A stretch of DNA of 37,430 nt from Bryobacterales bacterium (GCA_020847975.1 JADLBD010000274.1:1-37430); one strand, 5' to 3'; shown: positions 15,472-23,949, counted from the first letter of the stretch. The notes: generated from the letters alone by a model not told the origin. Program-made: numbers and translations.

Positions 15472-17103
15472 TCAGCCGCTCGACCGGGTATCCGCGTTCG
15501 CAAACGCCACCGCCGTGGCATCCATCGCCGCCGGCATGTGCATCTCCCACCACTGCGCCGCTTCCTTCTGGGTCCACGGCTCGACATCCTCGCAACCGGC
15601 CAGCAACTGATTCAACTCGAGCGCCGTCTGCGGACGCAGCGCGGGGTCCTTCTCCAAACACTGAAGAATGACCCGCTCGAGAGAGAATGGCACCGGCATT
15701 TCCGTCCTCTGGGAGGGAGGCATCGGCGGCGTTCCCACGTGCGCCAGCGCAATCGCCACCGCGTTGGCCCCCTCAAACACCATCTGTCCGGTCAACAGCC
15801 GGTATCCCACGCAGCCTAACGAATAGAGATCAGCCCGCCCATCCACGGAGGAACTGGCCATGGCCACCTCCGGCGCCATGTACCCCGGCGTGCCCGCGGC
15901 CACTCCGGATTGTGTCAAGGCCCCGCTATCCGTACTGCCGCTCGTCGAACTCACCTTTACCAGCCCGAAATCCAGCACCTTCACGAAGTCGTAATCCGTG
16001 CCCATGCGGCAGGAGAATATGTTCCGCGGCTTGATGTCACGGTGAACCAGACCTTGCTGGTGAGCTTCGGCAAGGGACTTCGCCGCCTGTTGCAGAAACG
16101 AAACCACCCTCCCCGCGGGCTGCGGTCCGAATCGCTCCACCAGCGTTTCCAGATCGAGCCCGTCCAACAGTTCCATGACGTAATAGAAATTGCCTTCCTG
16201 GCTTAGTCCGTAATCGTACAGTACGATAGTGTGCGGAGACCGCAGCGCCGCTGTCGCCCGCGCCTCGCGTTCAAAACGCCGCAGTACCATGCTCATGTGG
16301 TCCGGATCGTCGAGTCCCAGAGTCTCCGGCCGGATCAGCTTGATTGCGGAAACTCTCGCCAGCATGCGGTGCCGCGCGGTCCACACCTCTCCCATCCCTC
16401 CGCGGCCGATCAGATCGATCAGTTCATAGCTCCCCATCGCGCGGGCTTTGTTCACCTGCGCCCCCAGGCGGTACAAGTGACGCCCCACGGGAATGGTCCA
16501 CGCGGCCACCACGAACGGCAGCAGCACCAGAACCGCCACCCGGCCCGCGCCCGGCAGAGGATTGTCGTTTGCCACCGTCGCTACAAGAAGCCCGAATGCC
16601 GCCATGCAGGCCGCCAGCAGCGCTGCCATCACGCTCTTCCCGTAAGTTCCCGGTATGGCCACCACGTACATCGAGATCCACAGGCAGTTCCATGAGATGC
16701 CGCGAATCTCCTGGTCTTCCGGCCACGGCGTGGCATTCTCCGAAAGCGCGATGGCGAAGGCCACGATTACTTCGAAACCCAGCCCGAGATCCAGCATCAG
16801 TTCCGGGCGCAGCACGCGGCTCCAGGCGAGCACGCACACCGAAACTCCGATGGCAAAGAGCCCAGCGGCCACAATCTGCGGAAACGGAATCCCCTCCTTC
16901 AGCACAACCCGCTGCGGCTGGATGATCCGCTCGATGAAATAGGATGCGGGGGCCATCAGGGCGATAATCAGCCCCAGAAACCCCAGCCGCTTGACGGCGG
17001 TCTCGAGCAGGTCCGCGGGCAATCCGTAGCGCGTTCCGTCTCCTGTCGAGATGCGCCCGATCTTGCGGGGCTCCACCCGCATGCTTCCGTCCTTCTGCGC
17101 CAC
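15472..17103 (-). CDS. Membrane-bound Hanks-type Ser/Thr protein kinase, kinase domain C-terminal
   Basis: 543 residues. The N-terminal 215 residues contain about six hydrophobic helices (for example 38-58, 75-95, 104-121, 137-152, 158-177, 187-206). The kinase domain follows at about 226-500: glycine loop GRGGMGEV (233-240), Lys255 in SAIKLI, catalytic HRDIKPRN (354-361), DFG (378-380) and GTPGYMAPEVA in the activation segment. All catalytic residues are present. Most bacterial kinases of this class have the kinase at the N-terminus with one helix after it, so the order here is reversed; the membrane domain may be the sensor. GTG start with GGAGG 6 bp upstream. The substrate is unknown. Confidence 0.9.
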   Translation of the reverse strand: MAQKDGSMRVEPRKIGRISTGDGTRYGLPADLLETAVKRLGFLGLIIALMAPASYFIERIIQPQRVVLKEGIPFPQIVAAGLFAIGVSVCVLAWSRVLRPELMLDLGLGFEVIVAFAIALSENATPWPEDQEIRGISWNCLWISMYVVAIPGTYGKSVMAALLAACMAAFGLLVATVANDNPLPGAGRVAVLVLLPFVVAAWTIPVGRHLYRLGAQVNKARAMGSYELIDLIGRGGMGEVWTARHRMLARVSAIKLIRPETLGLDDPDHMSMVLRRFEREARATAALRSPHTIVLYDYGLSQEGNFYYVMELLDGLDLETLVERFGPQPAGRVVSFLQQAAKSLAEAHQQGLVHRDIKPRNIFSCRMGTDYDFVKVLDFGLVKVSSTSGSTDSGALTQSGVAAGTPGYMAPEVAMASSSVDGRADLYSLGCVGYRLLTGQMVFEGANAVAIALAHVGTPPMPPSQRTEMPVPFSLERVILQCLEKDPALRPQTALELNQLLAGCEDVEPWTQKEAAQWWEMHMPAAMDATAVAFANADTRSSG

Positions 17104-17174
17104 AACTCACCTCCACATGCGACGCTGCCGGCCTCGGTCCGCTCACTGTTATACACGACTTACGGCCGCCCTTT

Positions 17175-17588
17175 CTACTGGAAGTAACCGTTGATATCGA
17201 GAATCACGTGTGTTTCGTTGGTCACGAAGACCGAAACAGTGCCGTTGTTGCCGAAGGGAACAAGCGCGGCGTTCGCTGCCACCCGGCCAAGGAGCGAATT
17301 CAAAGTGGAAACCAACGGCCGCGGTGTCCCTGCTGGCCACAGCGTCAAATTGTTTCCGTTTGCATCGTACTTCACCACGAATGCGTCGATGATGCCTCCC
17401 GCTCGGGTCTGCCCCGGAAGGACGCCAAAAGTGTATCCGGCCGCATAGACCTCCGTTCCGTCCACCGCCACCGCGTTCACTGTATCGCTCGCCGGTGAGC
17501 CGAACTGGCGTGTCCAATCAGCCGCGCTGCCGGCTGGGACGCTCGCCAAAGCACACATCGCCACGCTGGCTGCATATAATTGCCGCAT
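17175..17588 (-). CDS. Short secreted protein, apparent chimera of a beta-propeller start and an unrelated C-terminal domain
   Basis: 137 residues from ATG 17588 (GGAG 4 bp upstream). Signal peptide about 1-22, then one SBBP-type propeller repeat (WTRQFGSPASDTVNAVAVDG, DAFVVKYDANGN). The sequence then jumps into LTLWPAGTPRPLVSTLNSLL with the closing VFVTNETHVILDINGYFQ. From memory, that C-terminal block occurs at the end of much longer acidobacterial secreted proteins. One propeller blade alone cannot fold as a propeller, so I infer a large in-frame deletion that joined the two ends. It may be a non-functional remnant although it is an open frame with a good ribosome binding site. Confidence 0.6.
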   Translation of the reverse strand: MRQLYAASVAMCALASVPAGSAADWTRQFGSPASDTVNAVAVDGTEVYAAGYTFGVLPGQTRAGGIIDAFVVKYDANGNNLTLWPAGTPRPLVSTLNSLLGRVAANAALVPFGNNGTVSVFVTNETHVILDINGYFQ

Positions 17589-17890
17589 ATCTCCGCACCT
17601 CCGTGCGCAAACCAACTGCTCGTACACGGCTCCACACGCCCTCTCACAGGGAAATAGAAAAGGATTGTATTCGGATTAGTCCGGTAATTTCGAAGCGCTG
17701 TAACCCGCATCCGAGCACTGCTCCACTAGCCAGGGCTAGCCCGGACTCTGGCGGATTTCCTCTTCTGGCTTCACTATGATCCTCTTCCGATTCCAAGTCA
17801 ACGGGCATCCCCGCGTACTGGAACCGCTATACCGAAAAATCTATTTGCGTCCCTCCCTAATAAAACGGTACGATTACCCAAACTCAATTT
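17589..17890. other. Divergent intergenic region
   Basis: The region lies between the chimeric secreted protein (minus) and the FAD/SLH protein (plus) and should carry both promoters. I see no convincing -35/-10 pair, riboswitch or RNA gene. Short open frames here have no recognisable content. Confidence 0.4.
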
Positions 17891-20089
17891 ATGTCCGAAC
17901 CAACGGTGCCCGGCCCCATCCGGACTTGCCGCAGTATCGGTGTTGCCGCTCCACGCCTCCTTGGCGCGGGGATTACCCTCCTCGCCCTGGCCTTATACCC
18001 TCAATCCCCGCCTCCATTGCCCTACGACGTCATTGTCGTCGGCGCGGGAGCCGGAGGCGTCGCCGCCGCACTCCAGGCCGCTCGCATGGGATCCCGCGTC
18101 GCCCTCATCGAAGATACCGATTGGGTCGGCGGTCAGATGAGTTCCGCGGGCGTCTCCACAATGGATGAAGGCCACTTCTTCGCCGCCAACCCCACCGGCA
18201 TCTACCGCGAGTTCCTCGAGCGCGCCACGGCCGTCTACTCCTCGCGCAGCAAGTCCGTAGCCACCTGCTATTGGAGTCCCTCATCCCACTGCTTCGAGCC
18301 TCTCCAGGTCGAGCGCACACTGCGCGCCATGCTCCACGAACAGCCGAACATCGATCTCTACCCGCTCACCACCGTCAGCGCGGTCCTTCTCAACGGGGCT
18401 GCCGTCACCGGCGTCCGCCTCTCCTCCGGACGTGAATTGGGAGCCCGCGTCACCATGGACGCCACCGAAGCCGGCGACCTGCTTGCCTTGGCCGGCGCGG
18501 AGTACTACGCCGGCAACGGAGCCGGATCAACTCCCGGCTCCTGCATCCAGGACATCACCTACGCCGCCGTCATTCAGCGCTATGATCCGCTCCCGGCCGG
18601 TCTTCGCTTCACGGAACCGCCGCCCGGCTACGTCCAGGCGCGCGACGAATTCCGCCGCACCCTCGCCCGCCTCCCCTTCAACGACCCTACCCGCTATCCC
18701 GTCAGTTTTCAGGTGCACAACCAATATCGAGGACTTCCCGATCTCAACCGTCCCGGCTCCTATACCTCCCTTGACGCCGCACTCATCACGAAAGCCGGAG
18801 TCAATTGGGTGAATGACTTCCCCACTTACTCCCCCTACGCTACCGATCCTCTGCGCCGCTTTCTCCTCCCCGCAACCTTCCTCACCGACCCGGCCATGCG
18901 CGACGATCTCATCTGCCAGGCGAAACTGAAGACCCTCAACCTTCTCTACTTCATTCAGGATCCCGGCGGCCTCAACCAGCCCGATTGGTCCGTGAGCCAG
19001 GATTTCGCCGGCTCCCAGGCGCAACGCTACTGCTCCATCATTCCCCAATCCATGAAGAGCATCGAGGCGCTTCTCCCCTTGCGCCCCTACATCCGCGAAA
19101 GCCGCCGCATCATGGCGGTCCACGATCTCACCATCAACGACATCCGCCGCACTCCCGGCCCCGACGGAGTCCCCCGCGGCAAATCACTGCCCACCGCCGT
19201 CGCGCTCGGCGACTACTTCGTCGATCTCCACAACTGCGATTCGACACCCGATCTCGAACCCCGCTTCGGCGAAACCTCGTCCGATACCAGAGGACTCGAC
19301 GGTCCCTTCCAGGTGCCCATCGAGAGCTTCATCCCCAAGCGCCTCGATGGGTTCCTTGCCGCCGAGAAGAACCTCGGCTACTCCCGCCTGGCGAGCGGCG
19401 CGCTCCGGCTCCAGCCCGCCGTCATGTCCACCGGCCAGGCCGCGGGAGCCATCGCCGCTCTCGCCGCCGCTTCCCGCATCCAGCCGCGTCAAGTCAATCC
19501 GCTCCTCGTCCAGAAAGCCTTGACGGCGTCCGAAAGCGCCATCTCCCTGTACGTGTATTCCGACGTCCCCTTCGGAAGCCCTTACTGGCCCGATGTCCAA
19601 CTCGCCAGCTCGCGGGGGCTGATGCTCGGTTACAGCTTCAGTAACTTCGGCGTCACGGGAGTCATCACCCGCCGCGAAGCCGCGCTCGTCCTGACTCGTC
19701 TCCTGAACCTTCCCACCGCGCAGCCTGCCGAGGGAATTTTCGACGACGTGCCGCCCACGGATCCAGCCGCTACCGCCATCGAGGCCATCTATCGCCGGCA
19801 GATCACGCAGGGCTGCTCCGCTGCTCCCCTCAACTTCTGCCCCGATGCCACACTCTCGCGCGAACAACTCGCCGCTTTCCTCGCTCGCGCCCTCCAACTC
19901 CCCTACGCCGCCATTACCCTCGCTGATGTTTCTCTCAAGAGCCCCCTGTACTCCTCCATCGCAGCGGTCTCGGCTCGCTCGATTATGGAGCCCTGCGCCC
20001 CTGGCCTGTTCTGTCCCGGCGCACCCGCTCTCCGCGGCGGCCTCGCCCGCAGCCTCATCCGCGCCTTATCCGTCCTGAACGGCCTCTGA
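17891..20089 (+). CDS. FAD-dependent oxidoreductase with C-terminal SLH-like repeats
   Basis: 732 residues. After a hydrophobic segment (LLGAGITLLALALYP, about 23-37) comes a Rossmann FAD-binding motif DVIVVGAGAGGVAAALQAAR (GxGxxG at 51-56) and IEDTDWVGGQMSSAG, characteristic of the FAD_oxidored family. The redox domain runs to about 530, with the closing SGALRLQPAVMSTGQAAGAI motif. Residues about 554-732 contain three SLH-like repeats (for example SDVPFGSPYWPDVQLASSRG, FDDVPPTDPAATAIEAIYRR) with Arg-Glu pairs typical of SLH helices. The enzyme is therefore probably exported and attached to the cell surface or peptidoglycan. The substrate is unknown. The ATG has no strong ribosome binding site. 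Confidence 0.85.
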   Translation: MSEPTVPGPIRTCRSIGVAAPRLLGAGITLLALALYPQSPPPLPYDVIVVGAGAGGVAAALQAARMGSRVALIEDTDWVGGQMSSAGVSTMDEGHFFAANPTGIYREFLERATAVYSSRSKSVATCYWSPSSHCFEPLQVERTLRAMLHEQPNIDLYPLTTVSAVLLNGAAVTGVRLSSGRELGARVTMDATEAGDLLALAGAEYYAGNGAGSTPGSCIQDITYAAVIQRYDPLPAGLRFTEPPPGYVQARDEFRRTLARLPFNDPTRYPVSFQVHNQYRGLPDLNRPGSYTSLDAALITKAGVNWVNDFPTYSPYATDPLRRFLLPATFLTDPAMRDDLICQAKLKTLNLLYFIQDPGGLNQPDWSVSQDFAGSQAQRYCSIIPQSMKSIEALLPLRPYIRESRRIMAVHDLTINDIRRTPGPDGVPRGKSLPTAVALGDYFVDLHNCDSTPDLEPRFGETSSDTRGLDGPFQVPIESFIPKRLDGFLAAEKNLGYSRLASGALRLQPAVMSTGQAAGAIAALAAASRIQPRQVNPLLVQKALTASESAISLYVYSDVPFGSPYWPDVQLASSRGLMLGYSFSNFGVTGVITRREAALVLTRLLNLPTAQPAEGIFDDVPPTDPAATAIEAIYRRQITQGCSAAPLNFCPDATLSREQLAAFLARALQLPYAAITLADVSLKSPLYSSIAAVSARSIMEPCAPGLFCPGAPALRGGLARSLIRALSVLNGL

Positions 20090-20360
20090 ATCAGATCCGC
20101 TTCCTTCCACGGAGCGGGCGGATCACTCCCCCTCGCCCGCAAGACGCGTCCCTCCGGGGTATACTTTCGCGTCCCCGGCCCGCCCGCGGTCGCATACTCC
20201 TCTCCCAAGTGCACAATGAACCGCGGCGTACCGTCCGACAGGTCACCCCCCGGGCAGCGTCAGCACGCCCCCTCAAAACCGTGCGCCACGATCACGCAGC
20301 CCCGTCGTCTGCCTCGGAACGAATTCGCCTTTGGCGTTGACACCTGTGATCCAGATAGTC
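20090..20360. other. Gene-free stretch between convergent genes
   Basis: This is the junction between the FAD/SLH gene (plus) and the chaperone gene (minus). Short open frames exist on both strands but none resembles a known protein. No clear terminator hairpin with a T-tract was found. Confidence 0.4.
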
Positions 20361-20912
20361 CTAATGATCAGCCGTCTTCTCGCCGTGTTGCAGTTGCGGT
20401 TTGGCCGGCCGTTTAATCGACGACTTCTTGGGCGCGATCTTTGGCGCCAGCCGCAAGAAAGGCAACGGCGGAACTGGCAGGCCCATTCTCATCGTCATGT
20501 TCTGCACAAGCTCGCGTGAATATGGCCAGCAGTGGAAGACAGCGTTTCCTTCGCGGAATGCATCCAGCTCTTGCGTGGAAGGATCATAGCCAGGACGCAG
20601 GCCGTAAGCTAAAGCGTAGCGGCAAGCGACTTCAAAGCGGTGGTGTTCTGGCTGCTCCGCCTCATCAGCAGGATCTCCGAAAACTCTAATGCGCACCCAG
20701 AACCGGGCACTCTCTTCGGAATGACTCAAGACACCAGTCTCCATCGTCAATCCCAGACGCAGTTGGCCCTCTAGCTCCAATTTGGCGTCTGAAACGGACG
20801 CCGTACAGTCAAGCAGCTGAACGTCCTGCAGCATTGCACTCACTTGGAAGCGGTGTGCTGCCTGTACCGCACCCTCGTCCTGCTCAATTGTAAATCCCAT
20901 TTCGTTCGCCAC
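20361..20912 (-). CDS. SecB-like chaperone of a toxin-antitoxin-chaperone module
   Basis: 183 residues from GTG 20912 (an ATG at 20900 is an alternative). The C-terminal third shows the SecB-like pattern AVFHCWPYSRELVQNMTMRM followed by GLPVPPLPFLRLAPK, as in the SecB-like chaperones of TA loci; the first part has alternating strands (LLDCTASVSDAKLELEGQLR, ARFWVRIRVFGDPADE). Such chaperones bind a C-terminal extension of the antitoxin and protect it from aggregation and proteolysis. It is the third gene of the block, 8 bp after the antitoxin stop. The last 20 residues are Lys- and Pro-rich, an extension beyond the fold. I am fairly sure of the family. Confidence 0.75.
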   Translation of the reverse strand: MANEMGFTIEQDEGAVQAAHRFQVSAMLQDVQLLDCTASVSDAKLELEGQLRLGLTMETGVLSHSEESARFWVRIRVFGDPADEAEQPEHHRFEVACRYALAYGLRPGYDPSTQELDAFREGNAVFHCWPYSRELVQNMTMRMGLPVPPLPFLRLAPKIAPKKSSIKRPAKPQLQHGEKTADH

Positions 20913-20920
20913 AATTTGAA

Positions 20921-21487
20921 CTACGCGGGGTAGCAGGTGTCCTTAAGAAATTTTGGCATGAACCGTGCTCTCCTGCTAGAAATAGAGTCGCTGGGCGTCC
21001 GCCACGTGGATTCGGTTGCTTCTCGTCGTGGTACCTGGACAACGATCACGTGTGCAACGGGAGACGCCGACGCCAGACCCGGACCCAGACGGGACTCCAA
21101 TTGTCTGACATTATTGCGAGCCGTGGGAAGATCCACTTTCAGTCGGATCAACTCGTCCATCGCCTCATCTTGAACCAAGCCGGCCTCCCATCGTTTTAGA
21201 CTCGCCTCACCGACCTTTAGATATTTGGCGAAGGCGCGGAAGCTCATTCCTAAACCTCGCCGCATTTCCTTCAGTTCCTTCGTTGTGAGGAGTTTGTGCC
21301 TCTCGCGGTAGGCGTCCGCACTCGCAATGGTGTAAACGGCCGATTGTTCGTCACTGAGAATCTGGAATCCGCAACGATCGCAGACCGTCGCTTCCGTTCG
21401 CACCGGTACCGCCTCTCCTCGAACATGGGCAGTCATATCGGCAAGTTTACTCACCATCTTTCCTTTTCCGCATTGAAAGCACTTCAT
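20921..21487 (-). CDS. MqsA-like antitoxin with zinc finger, HTH and C-terminal extension
   Basis: 188 residues from ATG 21487. The N-terminal zinc-binding part has Cys3/Cys6 (MKCFQCGKG) and Cys36/Cys39 (VCDRCGF), as in MqsA/YgiT. An HTH follows at about 67-105 (LTTKELKEMRRGLGMSFRAF, KYLKVGEASLKRWEAGLV). A C-terminal extension of about 40 residues ends in WRTPSD and RARFMPKFLKDTCYPA, rich in exposed aromatics. This matches the position of the chaperone-addiction (ChAD) segment known from TAC antitoxins. The ATG overlaps the toxin stop (ATGA). The frame is open upstream to 21625, but that part overlaps the toxin and is noncoding in this frame. Expected roles: DNA binding, autorepression and toxin neutralisation. 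Confidence 0.82.
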   Translation of the reverse strand: MKCFQCGKGKMVSKLADMTAHVRGEAVPVRTEATVCDRCGFQILSDEQSAVYTIASADAYRERHKLLTTKELKEMRRGLGMSFRAFAKYLKVGEASLKRWEAGLVQDEAMDELIRLKVDLPTARNNVRQLESRLGPGLASASPVAHVIVVQVPRREATESTWRTPSDSISSRRARFMPKFLKDTCYPA

Positions 21488-21960
21488 GATTCTTCTCTCT
21501 TGATTCGGTACAGGGGAGGATGACAAGACCAGAATAGAACTTGTGGCTTCCTGGCCGTACCCGCGATCTGAAACTTGAAGAAGACTTCGCGTCCCAGAAC
21601 CGAGCTTCGGAATATGAACGGGCATCCTGGAGGTTCATTGAGTTTGAATGGCGGCTCATAAGATTCTGGCGAGGTCTCGTCGAGGATCTTGAGAAGCTTG
21701 TCGCCAACTTCCGCGCCGACCAAGCTGAAGTGCTCGCGCATTTCATCGTTGAACTTTGGCGTACGATGCCCATAGCCTTGTTCTGCCTGCAGCTTGGCCA
21801 TCTTGATCGCCTGATCTGGGGGATAGCGACCAAGATACCCCTTCCTGAGGACCTCATCGCGCTGCTTCGATGAGTAGTTTGCGAAATGTCCCCTCTTGTC
21901 CAGCCTATCGGCATTTGCGATCCAGCGCTCTCGGATGTCCTTCCCGCTGAGGGCGCTCAT
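21484..21960 (-). CDS. Putative toxin of the chaperone-dependent TA module, family not recognised
   Basis: 158 residues from ATG 21960, which has AGGTGG 5 bp upstream; a GTG three codons earlier lies inside that site and is less likely. It occupies the toxin position: first gene, coupled by ATGA overlap to an MqsA-like antitoxin. The N-terminal two thirds are charged and helical (IRERWIANADRLDKRGHFAN, YSSKQRDEVLRKGYLGRYPP). The C-terminal part CPFIFRSSVLGREVFFKFQI followed by QVLFWSCHPPLY looks like the beta-strands of a RelE/MqsR-type fold, but the protein is about 60% longer than MqsR and I cannot place it in a named toxin family. Function as a toxin is inferred from gene order. Confidence 0.65.
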   Translation of the reverse strand: MSALSGKDIRERWIANADRLDKRGHFANYSSKQRDEVLRKGYLGRYPPDQAIKMAKLQAEQGYGHRTPKFNDEMREHFSLVGAEVGDKLLKILDETSPESYEPPFKLNEPPGCPFIFRSSVLGREVFFKFQIAGTARKPQVLFWSCHPPLYRIKREES

Positions 21961-21978
21961 CCGTGCCACCTATACGGT

Positions 21979-21988
21979 ATCATATGAT
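21979..21988. promoter_or_regulatory. Palindrome in the promoter of the TAC module
   Basis: ATCATATGAT is a perfect 10-bp palindrome 18 bp upstream of the toxin ATG. Its minus-strand TATGAT could serve as the -10 hexamer. This is the expected place for autorepression by the HTH antitoxin. Function inferred. Confidence 0.45.
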
Positions 21989-22173
21989 CCTACAGAATTC
22001 AATGCTCGTGGCCGCCCGTAATACACTTTGTGCCGTCGAATGAAAGCAAACGTAACGCCTGACTTCACTCCCGAGGCACGATGCCCCTAAGCTTGAATAC
22101 CTCCTCTGAATTCTCCTCTCGGCCAAGTCGCACAGGGCCGACCGCCGTCGATACTGGAGTTCGCAAACAGGTA

Positions 22174-22458
22174 TCAAGCGGCGTGCTTGGCGATTTCCAT
22201 CATCACGCCTTCGTTCACCGGGATGTCTTCGGTAATGTCCTCGACCAGTTCGGCTTGCCCTTCTGCCGTCCTCTGCTGGTAGCTGCGGAAGTGCAAGAGA
22301 GTGATCGTAGGTCGCCTGGCCTTGGGCCACTCAATCTGGTAATCCCATTGCAGTTGGTGACGAGGTGCCCAGCTATCGGGAGGAGGGTAGAAGTACGTCA
22401 GCACGGCAGGGGTCTCGCATCGATGCCCAAAACGGGGCCGATGTTTGTTTTGCGTCAC
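22174..22458 (-). CDS. Small ORF of unknown function
   Basis: 94-residue open frame from a GTG at 22458, without a clear ribosome binding site. The C-terminal part (FRSYQQRTAEGQAELVEDIT, EDIPVNEGVMMEIAKHAA) looks like real protein, mostly helical and acidic. An ATG at 22462 in another frame (MSDAKQTSAPFWASMRDP) may be the original start, in which case this too is frameshifted near its 5' end. It lies between the TAC module and a frameshifted HicB-like gene on the same strand. I do not recognise the family. Confidence 0.4.
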   Translation of the reverse strand: MTQNKHRPRFGHRCETPAVLTYFYPPPDSWAPRHQLQWDYQIEWPKARRPTITLLHFRSYQQRTAEGQAELVEDITEDIPVNEGVMMEIAKHAA

Positions 22459-22556
22459 TCATAGGTTTGAATCCATCGCTTCTGGACGCCAGCCTCCGTA
22501 TAAGGCCGGGCCGTTACTCGGGTTGCTCCTTCAGGGTCTTTCGGAAATTGCCAGAA

Positions 22557-22873
22557 CTAACCTTTCCGCTTGTAAACCGTCTTCTGAACGGAGAGAACAT
22601 CTGGATTCGTCGTATCGAAATCGACTTCTTCTGGTGGAAGCTCTGGAGCATCTTTGAACTTCTTCAGGTGCTTCACAAGATCCGGTTCGGCGGTAGGGAG
22701 CGGCAGTATTTCCCCGTGCTCGAGTTCTTCCGCAATCACACGGAGCGCAAGCGCCTTCGCTCTTAATTCAGCCTGCGCGGGGTCCCACCGTAAACTGTTA
22801 CGCCTGGCAGTTCGGGAATGTCGGCAATCGAGCGGCCGTCAGCCTCACGCAGCAACCGGATGGTGAGTTGCAT
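22557..22873 (-). pseudogene. HicB-like antitoxin, frameshifted
   Basis: From ATG 22873 the sequence QLTIRLLREADGRSIADIPE followed by LPGVTVYGG is a standard HicB-type (UPF0150) start. The continuation AELRAKALALRVIAEELEHG is also HicB-like but in another frame. The two join if one G is added to the GGGG run at 22779-22782. As sequenced, the first frame ends after about 38 residues. The restored protein would be about 106 residues, with a non-standard tail (residues from ILPLPTAEPDLVKHLKKF to the end). No HicA toxin is seen next to it, so it is an orphan. Homopolymer sequencing error is an alternative explanation. Confidence 0.65.
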
Positions 22874-22938
22874 TCGCCTCATCGTATCACTGCCGGCACT
22901 CCCCCAGGATAGGAGCGATCTGATAGCATCTCCCCAGT

Positions 22939-23949
22939 ATGCGCTTCCTGATTGCCTCCCTCATCCTCTGCTCCACCGCAGGCGCCCAGCGCAAGCCTGG
23001 CAACCCTCTCGAACACCTGCCCCCCAACGTGGAAATTCTTACCCACTTCGGCGAGCGCGCCGACATCTCCCCGGACAACCGGCGCATTGCCTTCATGAAC
23101 AAAAGCTTCGGCGATGCCTTCGTCATCGACATTCCAACCCGCATCATCCGCTGTCTCACCTGCAATGTGCCCGGAGCGGCTTTCCTCCGCGTGATGCATC
23201 TCGTCACCGGCGACTACATCCTCATCGGCCCCGATCACTTCGAGGACATCCGCATCAGCCGCACACGGGACAACGAACTCTGGTTCCTGAGCAAGACCCC
23301 CGGCTCGAAGCCCGTGAAAATGCATCAGAGGATGAGCGAGGGCATGGCCATCTCGAAGAAGAGCATGAAGGTCTCCTACTCCGTCCTGCCCGCCCAGGAT
23401 CCCTCCTTGGGTCCCGAAGGCTCGCGCCTGGAAATCGCCGAAGTCAGCATCTCAGCCGGCACGGCCAAACTCGTCAACAAACAGGTGATCTACGAAAGCA
23501 GGACCGCGGCCTGCCGCCTGGAAGCGCAGGATTTCTATGACAACGACTCGAACATGACGTTCACCTGTTACGAACCCAAAGGCCTCGCCTCCGTCATGAC
23601 CATTGATCTCGCCACCAAAGCCGTCATCAATCAATCCAAGGCGCCCGGCACTTACAACGAATGCGAAGGCATCCTCCCCGGCGGCCTTTACACCCTCGTC
23701 GAAGCCGACCGCCAGTGCGACACTCTCGGCGGAAAGCGCGGCTCCGGCAACATCGATATCTGGAAGCTACGCCTCGACGGCACGGGCAAGGACTTCACCC
23801 GCCTCACCCGCTTCAATGACTACGAAGGAGGCAAGGCGTCCAACCCCGTCGTCTCTACCGACGGCCGCTTCATGGCCTTCCAGTCCGCGAAAACCACTGA
23901 CCCGGCCGGCGTCGGCTATGGCCTCCTGCTCTATTGGTTCCACAAGTAA
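22939..23949 (+). CDS. Secreted PD40/TolB-type beta-propeller protein
   Basis: 336 residues with a short signal peptide (RFLIASLILCSTAGAQ). The mature part has WD40-like PD40 repeats, for example FGERADISPDNRRIAFMNKS, NIDIWKLRLDGTGKDFTRLT and SNPVVSTDGRFMAFQSAKTT. Such periplasmic propellers act in protein-protein contacts or carbohydrate recognition; no catalytic residues are apparent. Several Cys (LTCNV, TCYEP, NECEG, RQCDT) could form periplasmic disulfides. It is a single gene, convergent with the dehydratase gene at 24027-25277. Confidence 0.75.
   Translation: MRFLIASLILCSTAGAQRKPGNPLEHLPPNVEILTHFGERADISPDNRRIAFMNKSFGDAFVIDIPTRIIRCLTCNVPGAAFLRVMHLVTGDYILIGPDHFEDIRISRTRDNELWFLSKTPGSKPVKMHQRMSEGMAISKKSMKVSYSVLPAQDPSLGPEGSRLEIAEVSISAGTAKLVNKQVIYESRTAACRLEAQDFYDNDSNMTFTCYEPKGLASVMTIDLATKAVINQSKAPGTYNECEGILPGGLYTLVEADRQCDTLGGKRGSGNIDIWKLRLDGTGKDFTRLTRFNDYEGGKASNPVVSTDGRFMAFQSAKTTDPAGVGYGLLLYWFHK

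Noticed and set aside
20091..20276. Small minus-strand frames downstream of the chaperone gene
   Set aside because: Arg-rich, no ribosome binding site, no recognisable domain.
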